The notes under the pieces: model-generated
Seen by the model: the letters and a program-made list of their open reading frames with translations, nothing else
Databases searched by the model: none
Told to the model about the DNA's origin: nothing
Shown here: positions 33,381 through 42,370 of the stretch, piece after piece
Layout of the letters: the number at the start of each line of letters is the position of its first letter
Numbering within the stretch: position 1 is the first letter of the stretch
Assembly (NCBI RefSeq): GCF_027213645.1
Contig: NZ_JAPWGL010000005.1
Span: forward strand, 1-64,000
Length of the DNA: 64,000 bases
Direction of reading: 5' to 3'
Source of the DNA: Pedobacter rhodius
GTDB taxonomy: Bacteria > Bacteroidota > Bacteroidia > Sphingobacteriales > Sphingobacteriaceae
Position numbers and translations under genes: made by a program

Positions 33381-34037
33381 ATGAAGCGTTTTATTATATA
33401 TTTTATTATTCTTTTTTCTGTTACTTCCTGTACATCAAATAAAAATACTGCAGAAAAATTTACAGTTCCAAAATTACCGGTAGTTTATAAACTTGATTCT
33501 TCTTATCATAAAATCAATTCAATTGATACAGTTTTAAACCTGGATGATACGACCAGGAAAATCATATTCAAAACCATTTTCATGAATGAAGATTCTATTA
33601 AGCAATATGGTTTAGATACTTTGAAGTTTCACGAACCTTTATACTATATAAATGCTGACCATAAAGTGGAGTGGTCTTTCGGTGGTATTAATTATTCTAC
33701 TTTTTACAGCGATGGTAAGTTTGAAAAAGAAAAAACGAAAGCTTTTGTTGATGTTTCTTCAAAAGTAAATATTTCGACCAGCGAAGAGAACAAAAATGGT
33801 GGTGGTTTTAAAAGAAACGGCACCTATCAGGCCGGGATTTATGCCGATATTATTGCCGCCTCGAAAGTTAATGATAGTGTATTGTTTGCAATCGGTCATC
33901 CTATTTTAATACGCGCCCATGTTACGGAAGCTTATACTAAAATTGATCAGAGAGATTCTGTTTTGGAGCGAACTTATTTTGATAAAATAGATTCTGCAAA
34001 AATGATTTACCTGAAATTGATGTTTAAGAAGAAATAA
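33381..34037 (+). CDS. Lipoprotein of unknown function
   Basis: 218 residues from ATG 33381, which begins a signal ending in FSVTSCTSNK; an upstream in-frame start adds 15 residues of no signal character. The mature part is mixed, with a C-terminal half containing GGGFKRNGTYQAGIYADIIA and ERTYFDKIDSAKMIYLKLMF. It probably sits in the outer membrane, facing either side. I do not recognise a family. It lies 81 bp before rsgA and may be its own unit. Confidence 0.7.
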   Translation: MKRFIIYFIILFSVTSCTSNKNTAEKFTVPKLPVVYKLDSSYHKINSIDTVLNLDDTTRKIIFKTIFMNEDSIKQYGLDTLKFHEPLYYINADHKVEWSFGGINYSTFYSDGKFEKEKTKAFVDVSSKVNISTSEENKNGGGFKRNGTYQAGIYADIIAASKVNDSVLFAIGHPILIRAHVTEAYTKIDQRDSVLERTYFDKIDSAKMIYLKLMFKKK

Positions 34038-34101
34038 TCACGTTCCAAATCCTGCTCAATTCTATCTTCCATTTTACCGCTTACATCTTCTATCCTTTTC
34101 A

Positions 34102-34109
34102 TACCTTTG
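34102..34109 (+). promoter_or_regulatory. Possible -7 box of rsgA
   Basis: TACCTTTG lies only 10 nt before the rsgA ATG, so the transcript would have almost no leader. No clear TTTG at -33. Confidence 0.4.
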
Positions 34110-34118
34110 TTTGCAAAT

Positions 34119-35039
34119 ATGCAGGGCTTAGTTATTAAATCTACGGGGAGTTGGTATAGCGTTTTAGCCGATAATGGCGAACGTTACGATTGCCGTATTA
34201 TCGGGAAATTCAGGATTAAAGGAATTAAAACAACTAACCCGATTGCAGTTGGCGACCGGATAAAATTCGACCTGGAGAAAGACAGTAATCAAGGTTTGAT
34301 TAACGAATTACTGCCACGAAAAAATTATATTATCCGCAAGTCCATTAACCTCAGTAAGCAAGCGCAAATTCTGGCTGCAAACTTAGATATGGCCATTTTA
34401 CTGGTTACACTGGCTTCACCAAGAACATCCTTAGGTTTTATTGATCGTTTTTTAGTTACTGCCGAGGCTTATGATGTGCCTGCAGTTTTGGTTTTTAATA
34501 AGCTCGATTTATTCAGTAAGGAAGGATTAGAAATTCTTCAGGATTTTAAGGAAATATACCAGGCTATCGGTTATCCATGTTACGAAGTTTCGGCGTTAAA
34601 AGGCCTGAACATTCCGGTTATCCAAGATTTAATCACCGATAAAATTACGTTGATTTCCGGCCATTCAGGCGTTGGGAAATCGAGTTTAATCAATGCTTTA
34701 ATACCGGATAGGGATTTGCGTACCGGTGAAGTTTCTGACTGGAGCGATAAAGGACAGCATACCACAACTTTTGCAGAAATGTTTGAATTGCCACAGGGTG
34801 GTTTTATAGTAGATACGCCGGGGATCAGGGAGTTAGGAATTATTGACATTGAAAAAGAAGAATTAGGGCATTTCTTCCCGGAAATTTTTAAGACTTCTCA
34901 CGGTTGCCGTTTTAACAACTGTCGTCATGTTAACGAACCGGGTTGCGCAGTTCTGGAAGCGGTAAACGAAGGTAATATTGCCGTTTCGAGATATGAAAGT
35001 TACCTCAGTATTTACCATAATAATGATACAAGGCATTAA
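34119..35039 (+). CDS. rsgA: Ribosome small-subunit GTPase RsgA
   Basis: 306 residues from ATG 34119. An N-terminal OB-fold (LVIKSTGSWYSVLADNGERY) is followed by a circularly permuted GTPase: VFNKLDLFSKEG (G4) precedes SGHSGVGKSSLINALIPD (G1) and VDTPGIRELGI (G3). A C-terminal zinc finger has CRFNNCRHVNEPGC. It matures the 30S subunit. A TTG four codons earlier is in frame. A hairpin from the AAAGAC repeat family follows the stop. Confidence 0.95.
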   Translation: MQGLVIKSTGSWYSVLADNGERYDCRIIGKFRIKGIKTTNPIAVGDRIKFDLEKDSNQGLINELLPRKNYIIRKSINLSKQAQILAANLDMAILLVTLASPRTSLGFIDRFLVTAEAYDVPAVLVFNKLDLFSKEGLEILQDFKEIYQAIGYPCYEVSALKGLNIPVIQDLITDKITLISGHSGVGKSSLINALIPDRDLRTGEVSDWSDKGQHTTTFAEMFELPQGGFIVDTPGIRELGIIDIEKEELGHFFPEIFKTSHGCRFNNCRHVNEPGCAVLEAVNEGNIAVSRYESYLSIYHNNDTRH

Positions 35040-35050
35040 GTATAAAGCTT

Positions 35051-35105
35051 AAAGACTAAAGCTGAAAGGGCTCAACTCACTTTAGTCTTTCCGCTTTGGT
35101 CTTTG
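35051..35105. repeat. AAAGAC-family inverted repeat after rsgA
   Basis: AAAGACTAAAG (35051-35061) and CTTTAGTCTTT (35080-35090) are a perfect 11-bp pair, followed by CCGCTTTGGTCTTTG. The words match the larger hairpin after fadE (8411-8530). It may terminate rsgA and the convergent gene. Confidence 0.75.
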
Positions 35106-35151
35106 TTTTTTCGTTTTTCGTCTGTCGTCTTTCGCTTTCCGCTTAGCTTTC

Positions 35152-37611
35152 TTACTTTCCGGCAATAAAATCCCCCATATAGCTACACTCATTTGAGGCT
35201 GTAGCATAAAATGGTGTTTTAGAGTATTTCAATTTTAATTCTTTGAAGTAAGGGTTATGGTAATTAGCACTCAAAAAATCTTTATACTTTACATCTTTTT
35301 CATCATAATAACCGAAAGATACCGTATTGTAATTCATAATGATTTGTTTCTGCGCACATTTTGCCAGCATAAAAGTACATTTCGCCTTAAAATCTGCGTT
35401 GGTGCTTAAAGCCCTTGCTTTTAAATACCAGGCTTTAGCTGTCTGCGCTTTTTTATAATCGGCATCGTAGCCGAATTTTGGAACACTGCTGTTATCGTAT
35501 GATGACCAGTCATAGCTAATTAAGAACCAACTGTTTCCGTAGTATCCTGTCTGATAAACAGCATTGGCCATTTTGTAGTAATAAAGCGCAGCATTTTTTT
35601 TGTCGTTCACCGTTAACTTTTGCAGTCGCAACATTTCTATTGCGAAAGATTTTTTAGTAATTGATTTTTTAGCAGAAACATATTTCTTTGGGAAATCGTT
35701 AATGGTTTCTATAAATGGATTGGCATACAGCTTGGTTTCGCCTTCAATTGCATACCAGTTTTCCGGGCTAAAATAATTATAATTCGATGAAACTTTACTG
35801 AACATTTGAACGGCTTTATCGTACTGATGTGTACGCAGATAGGTCGTTCCATAAAGTTCATAAAAGTCATCATTATTTAATTGGCTTAATGCTTTTGAAA
35901 GCAAACCATTCATATTATCAGTGGTTTTTGCATTTTTAAAATTTGCTAATTTCTGCATACTTTTCGGACTTAATTGTTCTTGCCAGAAGGATGAGGTTTG
36001 GTAACTCATGTTTTTGAATAATGAGTTTTCATTCAATGTTTTATATTTTAAATCGCCCTTAACCATTGCAAGTGCTGCTTTAGCAGTATCGCCCATTTTC
36101 ATATAAGCTGGAGCTAAAATTTGCTGGTAAAAGTTTCTTGTGGTTAGGGTAAAACGGCTGTTTGCATTTCCGGCCCAGTTATAATAGTAGTTTTGATTTT
36201 TAACCTGTTCTTTATTTTCTTCAAAACGTTTTTCGTCAAGCCATTTAAGTGTTGGCAGCAAATCTTTTTCGTTAAATGAATTTCCCTTCTGAATATTTTT
36301 CGATTTGATTAATAAGTCGACAATTCGGTATTGGTCGCGAAGTTTATCCGGAAGTCTATCCGGATTTAAAGTTTTCAGGTAATTCGATGCGAGTAAATCT
36401 TTGTTCTCCATCCATGATAAATATGCTGCGGTTAAAGTGCCTAATTCGGGTTGGGGATATTTTTTTTCGGCGGCCAGTTTTACAGAAAAATCTCTGATTT
36501 GATTAAGGTGTTTAAAGTTTAAGTTTTGTATACTGTCTCTGTATTTTTTGCTGTTTTCACTGCCCGAAAAATAATAACTGTAACTGACCTTGGCAAGGTC
36601 GTTATCTTTAATCAGGTCTTGCTCGAGCTTATTTACCTCTCTAACCAAAAGGGCACCATTCAATAAACTTTTTGAATTGTATTGATACGTTTTTTGTAAA
36701 CTTTCCAGGTCGAATTCTGAATTTCCAAATCCGTTTATTGCCCAGATATTTGTTTTCTCATCATTGTTTTTCGCGTATTTCAAAGCGCCGTTTACAGGCG
36801 AACTCGTATAATAATAATTTTTGTAAGCCTGAACCCGACGCTCCGGGTTGCTCGCAAAAACTTTAGAGAAGATATAGGCGGCTTCTTCCGGATGACCTAG
36901 TTTTCTTACAGCACCGGCATATAAGGCTTCTGCCCATCCTTTAACGGCGCTATTGATTTTTGCAGGTTTTACATACTTTTCATAAACCATTTTGCAATCT
37001 GTGTAATTGCCTGCGTAATGAAACATTCTGGCCGATTGATAAGCATAACGTAGTTTCAGGAAATCATCTTTTTCTGTGGTTGTCAGTTTCAGCGCATCTT
37101 TAGCTTTGTTTTCCATTGCTGCAGAATCCCTTGGTTCAGGGTTCCATTCATTCCAGCTTACATTTGCCAGTGGTTCGCAGTCCTTCGCAAATGAATAATA
37201 ATTTAACGCTTCTTTATTTTTTGTTAATGCCAGCAAGAAGGCGTTTTGATGCAGGCTATCCGGTAATTCACTTATCGATTTACCGGTGTACTCCGAAAGT
37301 TTTACACCAGTTGCACTATCTGTCTTGTACATTACTTTGTAAACATCTTCTTCTTTTACATCAAGATACTTCGCCCATTCCCTGCTGTTTATATCCGCTT
37401 CATTTTCAACATTATCTTCACTGTACAGATAAGCCATTTCAGTAAATGCAAAGGAAGTATATTCATCACCCGGTGTATTATTATGAAAATAGGAAACATA
37501 ATAATCGTATGGATCTACTTCTCCGCCACAAGCTAAATTAACTGCAATTTCACCAAAATAGGCTAAAGAGAAAGCACTAAAAATTATCGATAACTTTTTG
37601 AAGGTCGTCAT
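35152..37611 (-). CDS. Large exported protein with helical repeats (unknown function)
   Basis: 819 residues. It has a signal-like start (MTTFKKLSIIFSAFSLAYFG) followed by a conserved-looking LACGGEVDPYDYYVSYF, then long helical repeats with many Tyr, Asn and Lys residues, TPR-like in places (YAGNYTDCKMVYEKYVKPA; LYGTTYLRTHQYDKAVQMFS). No enzyme motif is seen. Proteins starting with such a CGG-YDYY motif look like a lineage-specific family. It overlaps the next gene on the same strand by 35 bp, so the two are expressed together. Confidence 0.82.
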   Translation of the reverse strand: MTTFKKLSIIFSAFSLAYFGEIAVNLACGGEVDPYDYYVSYFHNNTPGDEYTSFAFTEMAYLYSEDNVENEADINSREWAKYLDVKEEDVYKVMYKTDSATGVKLSEYTGKSISELPDSLHQNAFLLALTKNKEALNYYSFAKDCEPLANVSWNEWNPEPRDSAAMENKAKDALKLTTTEKDDFLKLRYAYQSARMFHYAGNYTDCKMVYEKYVKPAKINSAVKGWAEALYAGAVRKLGHPEEAAYIFSKVFASNPERRVQAYKNYYYTSSPVNGALKYAKNNDEKTNIWAINGFGNSEFDLESLQKTYQYNSKSLLNGALLVREVNKLEQDLIKDNDLAKVSYSYYFSGSENSKKYRDSIQNLNFKHLNQIRDFSVKLAAEKKYPQPELGTLTAAYLSWMENKDLLASNYLKTLNPDRLPDKLRDQYRIVDLLIKSKNIQKGNSFNEKDLLPTLKWLDEKRFEENKEQVKNQNYYYNWAGNANSRFTLTTRNFYQQILAPAYMKMGDTAKAALAMVKGDLKYKTLNENSLFKNMSYQTSSFWQEQLSPKSMQKLANFKNAKTTDNMNGLLSKALSQLNNDDFYELYGTTYLRTHQYDKAVQMFSKVSSNYNYFSPENWYAIEGETKLYANPFIETINDFPKKYVSAKKSITKKSFAIEMLRLQKLTVNDKKNAALYYYKMANAVYQTGYYGNSWFLISYDWSSYDNSSVPKFGYDADYKKAQTAKAWYLKARALSTNADFKAKCTFMLAKCAQKQIIMNYNTVSFGYYDEKDVKYKDFLSANYHNPYFKELKLKYSKTPFYATASNECSYMGDFIAGK

Positions 37612-38602
37612 GTTTAAATGTTTTTAAAAGGTCGGTGTCGAGGTGATAGAAGACAAGATTTCGTTCTTCTGATTTTAAATATCGGGATAAAAATTCAGAA
37701 GATACAAGCAAATTATTTAAAGAAATTTCTTCCCATCTGATGATGTCACCATTTCTCAACCCCGCCTGGGGGTAATCCATTAACAAATCATAAAGTATAG
37801 AATTTCCCCTTCTTCTGAAAAGCTTTTTGTCGCTTAGCTGTACTTTACTGATGTGCTTTGAAATGCCTGCATATTTTTCTTTTCTGAAAACAACAGCCCA
37901 GCTAAAAAGTGGCAGGGCTACATCCATTTTTAATGGATAGTTTTCTAACCCGTTTTTAAGATAGGTTTCCATTTCATGCATATCCAAAATGGAATTCTGC
38001 CCGCCATATTTTCGCAGATTACCCATATTGTAACACATGAGCATCACTTTTTTTACCGGCGGGATACCACTCGAAACCAGGTTTTTAACCTGGTGCAATC
38101 GTAATGTAACAGAGACTTCTTTACCTTTAAGTGAAGCATTTGACTGAAGCTGTTTCAGGAAACTGAAATATTTATCTCTTGTGGTTTTTGTCCAGTCACA
38201 GTCTATTTGAAGTTCTTTAAAGATTTTTTTACCGGCCTGATTTACTTTTGCGTTAACAAATTTTGAAATGCGGTTTGCAAGCAATTTGCTTTGCGCTTCG
38301 GTTAGGTTATTAAAAATGTTGTTAACCAGGTAAACCACCGGAATAATTTCAGTCTGCTTTGGTAAAGGATCATCAAAAGTTATCGGCGAAACAGGAACAG
38401 GTTCGTATGTGTCGGGATTTATATCTACATCCATAATGCGGACATACAAAGATTTTGCTTTAAAATCTTCCAGGTATTTGGTTTCCGGTTTTTGATTTTT
38501 ATAAACCGTTCGCCAGAAATAAAAGGTCGGATGCACGGCAAACTTAGGTTTACAAGCGGTAAACAAAAGTGCAGTAATTAGTAAAATACTTATCTTGCGC
38601 AT
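37577..38602 (-). CDS. Lipoprotein, possible TIM-barrel glycosidase-like
   Basis: 341 residues from ATG 38602 (signal ends LLFTACKPKF). The longer frame to 38746 runs back over the dtd gene and is rejected. Segments KSLYVRIMDVDINPD, KELQIDCDWTKTTRDKYFSF and KKVMLMCYNMGNLRKYGG, with ALPLFSWAVVFR, follow the strand-loop pattern of a TIM barrel; DCDWT and YNMG lie where GH18-like proteins hold active residues, but the match is not strong enough to claim activity. Its 3' end overlaps the 819-residue gene by 35 bp. Confidence 0.72.
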   Translation of the reverse strand: MRKISILLITALLFTACKPKFAVHPTFYFWRTVYKNQKPETKYLEDFKAKSLYVRIMDVDINPDTYEPVPVSPITFDDPLPKQTEIIPVVYLVNNIFNNLTEAQSKLLANRISKFVNAKVNQAGKKIFKELQIDCDWTKTTRDKYFSFLKQLQSNASLKGKEVSVTLRLHQVKNLVSSGIPPVKKVMLMCYNMGNLRKYGGQNSILDMHEMETYLKNGLENYPLKMDVALPLFSWAVVFRKEKYAGISKHISKVQLSDKKLFRRRGNSILYDLLMDYPQAGLRNGDIIRWEEISLNNLLVSSEFLSRYLKSEERNLVFYHLDTDLLKTFKHDDLQKVIDNF

Positions 38603-38616
38603 ATTAATCTGATTCT

Positions 38617-38649
38617 CAAAAGTAGTTAAAATGCGTGCAGTTTTACAAA
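38617..38649 (-). promoter_or_regulatory. Promoter of the 341-residue lipoprotein gene
   Basis: On the minus strand: TTTG (38646-38649), 21 bases, TACTTTTG (38617-38624), a full consensus. It overlaps the start codon and first codons of dtd, which runs the other way, so the two genes share 28 bp of DNA for their starts. Confidence 0.75.
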
Positions 38650-39083
38650 GAGTTACACAGGCAAGTTGCGTTGTAGAGGGAAAAATAACCGGCCAGATTG
38701 AAACAGGGTTTTTAGTTCTTTTAGGTTTTGAGGATGCTGATACCATAGAAGATTTAGACTGGCTGGCGAAAAAGATTATCGGTATGCGGATTTTTTCTGA
38801 TGAAAACGACTTGATGAATAAAGCCCTAACCGATGTTAACGGAAGTATTCTTTTAATCAGTCAGTTTACATTGTTCGCTTCTACAAAAAAAGGAAACCGG
38901 CCTGGCTTTACAAAAGCAGCCAGACCAGATATTGCGATTCCACTTTATGAGAAAATGGTTGAGAAATTATCTTCGCTGCTTGGAAAAAAAATTGAGACCG
39001 GAATTTTCGGTGCAGATATGAAGGTCAGTTTGGTAAACGATGGGCCAACCACCATTTTGATTGACACCAAAAACAAAGAATGA
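38631..39083 (+). CDS. dtd: D-aminoacyl-tRNA deacylase
   Basis: 150 residues, the usual Dtd length. It removes D-amino acids wrongly attached to tRNA. Family motifs are all present: MRAVLQRVTQASCVVEGK at the start, LLISQFTLFASTKKGNRPGF (the SQFTL catalytic motif) and SLVNDGPTTILIDTK with the cross-subunit GP motif. The stop overlaps the start of the downstream glycosyltransferase gene by 4 bp, so they are co-translated. Confidence 0.95.
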   Translation: MRAVLQRVTQASCVVEGKITGQIETGFLVLLGFEDADTIEDLDWLAKKIIGMRIFSDENDLMNKALTDVNGSILLISQFTLFASTKKGNRPGFTKAARPDIAIPLYEKMVEKLSSLLGKKIETGIFGADMKVSLVNDGPTTILIDTKNKE

Positions 39084-40621
39084 TGAAAAGCAGGTATTCT
39101 GGTTTAGTTGAAACATGTTCCCTTTTAGCATTCATCCTGCTGAAATTTATTTTGAGTTACGTTTTGGTTAATTCTGTTTATGAACTCCATCGCGATGAGT
39201 TTTTGCATTTAGATCAGGCCAATCACCTTGCAGCGGGTTTCACTTCTATTCCGCCATTAACTGCTTTATGCTCCTTAATCATAAAATTTCTCGGCAATGG
39301 CATTTTCTGGGTAAAGTTTTTCCCGGCCTTATTTGGCGCCGGAACCATGGTTTTCGCCTGGTTAATTGTAGATAAACTTAAGGGAAGTTTTTATGCGAAA
39401 TGCCTGGTGGCTGTGGCCTTTATCTGTTCTGTTTACATCAGGCTTAATATTCTATATCAGCCAAATTCTTTTGATGTTCTGGCGTGGACGGCCATGTTCT
39501 ACTATCTGATAAGTTATTTTGAAAATAATAAGCCAAATTATCTTTATCAATTTGCCGTTTGGACAGCCCTTGGGTTTTTAAATAAATACAATGTACTGTT
39601 TCTTATAATGGGACTGTTGCCTGCAATTTTGCTAACGCCCAAAAGAAACGTTTTTACCAGCAAACATTTATATTTTGCAATAGTACTTACTTTGCTAATT
39701 ATTGCTCCGAATGTTATCTGGCAAATCAAGCATAATTTTCCTGTGATAAGCCACATGAAAGAACTTGCCGAAACGCAGTTGGTTAACGTAAAGCGGGCTG
39801 ATTTTTTTAAAGAACAAATTCTTTTTTTTATTAATGATATTTTTCTGCTTCTGGCGGCCCTTGCAGGTTTTGCTGTTTACAAACCCTTTAGAAAATACCT
39901 TTGGGTAATATTAACTTTCATTTTTACCTTACTTATTTTCAGCTATTTTAAAGCGAAATCGTATTATGCTCTAGGTTTATATCCGGTTTTACTGGCTTTT
40001 GGAAGTGTTTACATCAGTCAGGTTATGGGGAAGAGAATTTTGCTATCCTCATTGCTGATGGTGTTTATAATTGGTTCTTTTGCTTATATCGTTCCGATTA
40101 TGATGCCGGTTTATACCCCTGAAGGCATCATTGCAAATCATAAAATGTATGAGCGGGTTGGTGCTTTGCGTTGGGAAGATGGAAAAAACCATGATTTGCC
40201 GCAAGATTATGCCGATATGCAAGGCTGGAAAGAACTCGCCGCAATTGTGGATGCCGCTTATGCAAAAGTTAAAGATAAATCGGCTTTAATTGTTCGTGCA
40301 GATAATTATGGTCAGGCCGGCGCAATTAACTATTACTCGAAATATAAAAACATTAATGCAGTTGCCTACAATGCCGATTACCTGTATTGGTTTAAAATGG
40401 AAAAGCCAATTAAAGATTTGATTTTAATTGAAAGTTCTGGGGATGAAGATCCTCAAAGAAAAAAAGAACAACCATTATTTGAAAAAATTACAAAGATTGG
40501 GACCTTAAAAAATCCCTACGCCAGGGAAAAAGGCGCCACGGTTTTCTTGCTAGAAGGGGCTAAAATAGATGTGAACCGCATCATAAAATCAGAAATAGAA
40601 GAAGAAAAATATGACCATTAA
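39080..40621 (+). CDS. Glycosyltransferase family 39-type membrane protein
   Basis: 513 residues with about ten membrane helices and an outer C-terminal domain. The first loop contains YELHRDEFLHLDQANHLAAG, with the acidic DE typical of GT39/ArnT-like (PMT_2) enzymes that use polyprenyl-phosphate sugars. The substrate is not readable. It starts 4 bp before the dtd stop and its end overlaps the MazG-like gene by 11 bp, forming a tight three-gene unit; there is no obvious metabolic link between the three. Confidence 0.85.
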   Translation: MMKSRYSGLVETCSLLAFILLKFILSYVLVNSVYELHRDEFLHLDQANHLAAGFTSIPPLTALCSLIIKFLGNGIFWVKFFPALFGAGTMVFAWLIVDKLKGSFYAKCLVAVAFICSVYIRLNILYQPNSFDVLAWTAMFYYLISYFENNKPNYLYQFAVWTALGFLNKYNVLFLIMGLLPAILLTPKRNVFTSKHLYFAIVLTLLIIAPNVIWQIKHNFPVISHMKELAETQLVNVKRADFFKEQILFFINDIFLLLAALAGFAVYKPFRKYLWVILTFIFTLLIFSYFKAKSYYALGLYPVLLAFGSVYISQVMGKRILLSSLLMVFIIGSFAYIVPIMMPVYTPEGIIANHKMYERVGALRWEDGKNHDLPQDYADMQGWKELAAIVDAAYAKVKDKSALIVRADNYGQAGAINYYSKYKNINAVAYNADYLYWFKMEKPIKDLILIESSGDEDPQRKKEQPLFEKITKIGTLKNPYAREKGATVFLLEGAKIDVNRIIKSEIEEEKYDH

Positions 40622-40940
40622 AGAAGCGCAGGAAGCTGTAGATAACTGGGTTAAAACCACAGGGATAAGGTATTTTAACGAACTGACCAATACAGCTATC
40701 CTGATGGAAGAAGTTGGGGAAGTTGCCCGGATTATGGCCAGAAAATATGGTGAGCAGTCTTTCAAAAAAAGTGATGAAGATGTAAACCTGGCCGATGAAA
40801 TGGCCGACGTGCTATTCGTCTTAATTTGCCTGGCCAATCAAACAGGTATTAATTTAACCGAAGCACTGGAGCAAAACCTGCAAAAGAAAAGCATCCGAGA
40901 TGCAGACAGGCATAAAAATAATAAGAAATTGAACCCCTAA
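40611..40940 (+). CDS. MazG-like nucleotide pyrophosphohydrolase
   Basis: 109 residues. It has the all-alpha NTP-pyrophosphatase core: TAILMEEVGEVARIMARKYG (EEVGE) and LADEMADVLFVLICLANQTG (EMADVLF), i.e. the paired E-x-x-E and E-x-x-D metal-binding motifs. It probably hydrolyses aberrant nucleoside triphosphates. It overlaps the GT39 gene by 11 bp. The short single-domain form fits house-cleaning members rather than the two-domain E. coli MazG. Confidence 0.88.
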   Translation: MTIKEAQEAVDNWVKTTGIRYFNELTNTAILMEEVGEVARIMARKYGEQSFKKSDEDVNLADEMADVLFVLICLANQTGINLTEALEQNLQKKSIRDADRHKNNKKLNP

Positions 40941-41007
40941 ATCCCCTAAGCGGTTTTCTTTCCATCGTGATTTATCAATAATTGGTGTGAGCCTTCATAA
41001 GCCCCCT

Positions 41008-41319
41008 TCAGGCGGTTGGGGGTACAAACTCCATTAAAGTTCGGTAAGCTACAAAGCGATTTTTGAACTTATCATTTAAATCCTGCTGTAAGGCAGGTGC
41101 ATAAATTTCCTGGTATTGATTATAGTTTTCTAAGCTTTCTGCAACATATTGCGCACAATAGGTAACACCTTCGTTTGGCGAATCCAATACTTTAAGTAAT
41201 CTGTGCGAAACAAACATTCCGGTTGCCATCACCTCGGGAATATGAATTTCTGTCATCCATTGCAACCATTCTTCGGCAGCTGCATCATCTAAAATTAAAG
41301 TAACGTTGTATAATAACAT
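41008..41319 (-). CDS. DUF4286-type protein
   Basis: 103 residues. From MLLYNVTLILDDAAAEEWLQ the pattern is a ferredoxin-like alpha/beta fold, with WMTEIHIPEVMATGMFVSHR and TYCAQYVAESLENYNQYQEI and a final KFKNRFVAYRTLMEF; this is the DUF4286 pattern. An upstream in-frame start adds 15 residues without similarity. Function unknown. It is a lone gene facing a GNAT gene on the other strand. Confidence 0.85.
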   Translation of the reverse strand: MLLYNVTLILDDAAAEEWLQWMTEIHIPEVMATGMFVSHRLLKVLDSPNEGVTYCAQYVAESLENYNQYQEIYAPALQQDLNDKFKNRFVAYRTLMEFVPPTA

Positions 41320-41404
41320 AATGCAAAGATAACAAATATGATTATTGTGTTTAAAAATCAACATGTCATTTTATTTAACAGCGGAGGTTATTTAATTTAG
41401 CCTG

Positions 41405-41962
41405 ATGATTGTAATAACAACTTCATCAACCAGAAAGGATTTAGAAGGAATTCTGGCACTTCAACGGCGTAATCTTTCTGCTGGATTATCCGCAGAAGAA
41501 AAAGAAAACCAGGGTTTTGTAACGGTTGCACATGGTTTGGCTGATTTAGAAAAAATGCAATCTTATGAGCCGAATATTATTGCTAAAGATGGCGAAAAAG
41601 TTATCGCTTACGTGCTGGCAATGACAGAAAAATCAAAATCAGATATCCCGGTTTTGATTTCGATGTTTGATGGATTTAATCATATCAAATACAAAGGAAA
41701 AGCAATTGCCGAATATAAATATTTAGTGGTCGGACAGGTTTGTGTAGATAAAAACTACCGTGGGCAAGGTCTTTTTGATAAATGCTACCTGGAGTATAGG
41801 GAATACTTTGAATTGGATTATGATTTCGCAATTACGGAAGTGGCAATAATTAATCAACGCTCTATGAATGCCCACAAAAGAGTTGGCTTCGAAGAAATCT
41901 ATACAGCAAAAGACCTAACTGGCCTGGAATGGAGCGTTGTCATCTGGGATTGGAAAAAATAA
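41405..41962 (+). CDS. GNAT-family N-acetyltransferase
   Basis: 185 residues. The acetyl-CoA loop is VGQVCVDKNYRGQGLFDKCY (R-G-x-G-L), with the following helix and the C-terminal strand TEVAIINQRSMNAHKRVGFE typical of GNAT enzymes. The acceptor cannot be read from sequence. It is a single gene with 76 bp from the DUF4286 gene and 87 bp to the next. Confidence 0.9.
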   Translation: MIVITTSSTRKDLEGILALQRRNLSAGLSAEEKENQGFVTVAHGLADLEKMQSYEPNIIAKDGEKVIAYVLAMTEKSKSDIPVLISMFDGFNHIKYKGKAIAEYKYLVVGQVCVDKNYRGQGLFDKCYLEYREYFELDYDFAITEVAIINQRSMNAHKRVGFEEIYTAKDLTGLEWSVVIWDWKK

Positions 41963-42049
41963 TTACAGGTTAAAATATTATTTATTTTTCGGAAAGCCAT
42001 AAATTTTTCGAACTTAGAGCTTTAAGCGCAAAATAATCTTTCACCCTTC

Positions 42050-42370
42050 ATGAAAAACTTTCGTTTTTATAGATTTTTCAAAGCCTTTATGATCATTGGT
42101 TTTTTAACAATGGTTTGTTTTTTTGCTTTCGCATCAGAAGACAGGCATGTATTTGCAAGTAATTTGTTTTTAAGAACCCTTGCTGATTTATATTCTATTT
42201 TCCAGTTTCCAACCCACACTTTTTTATTTAGCTTTTTAGGTGCGCACCTTTGGCTGTACTTTTTAGGTCTGGTATTTAATTGTGCTTTTTATGCATTTAT
42301 TATCGAGTTTGGTATCGCAGCTGAAACCACATATAAGGAAAATAAAAAAAAGCAGGAAACAGAAAATTAA
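42050..42370 (+). CDS. Small membrane protein of unknown function
   Basis: 106 residues with two main membrane helices (FFKAFMIIGFLTMVCFFAFA; LFSFLGAHLWLYFLGLVFNC) and a basic tail ending KENKKKQETEN. No named family recognised. It ends on the last bases of the convergent TPR gene (4-bp overlap), and its start is 87 bp after the GNAT gene, so it may be co-transcribed with it. Confidence 0.7.
   Translation: MKNFRFYRFFKAFMIIGFLTMVCFFAFASEDRHVFASNLFLRTLADLYSIFQFPTHTFLFSFLGAHLWLYFLGLVFNCAFYAFIIEFGIAAETTYKENKKKQETEN

Noticed and set aside
38603..38746. Extended N-terminus of the 341-residue lipoprotein
   Set aside because: The extension is antisense to dtd, and the lipoprotein signal begins at 38602.
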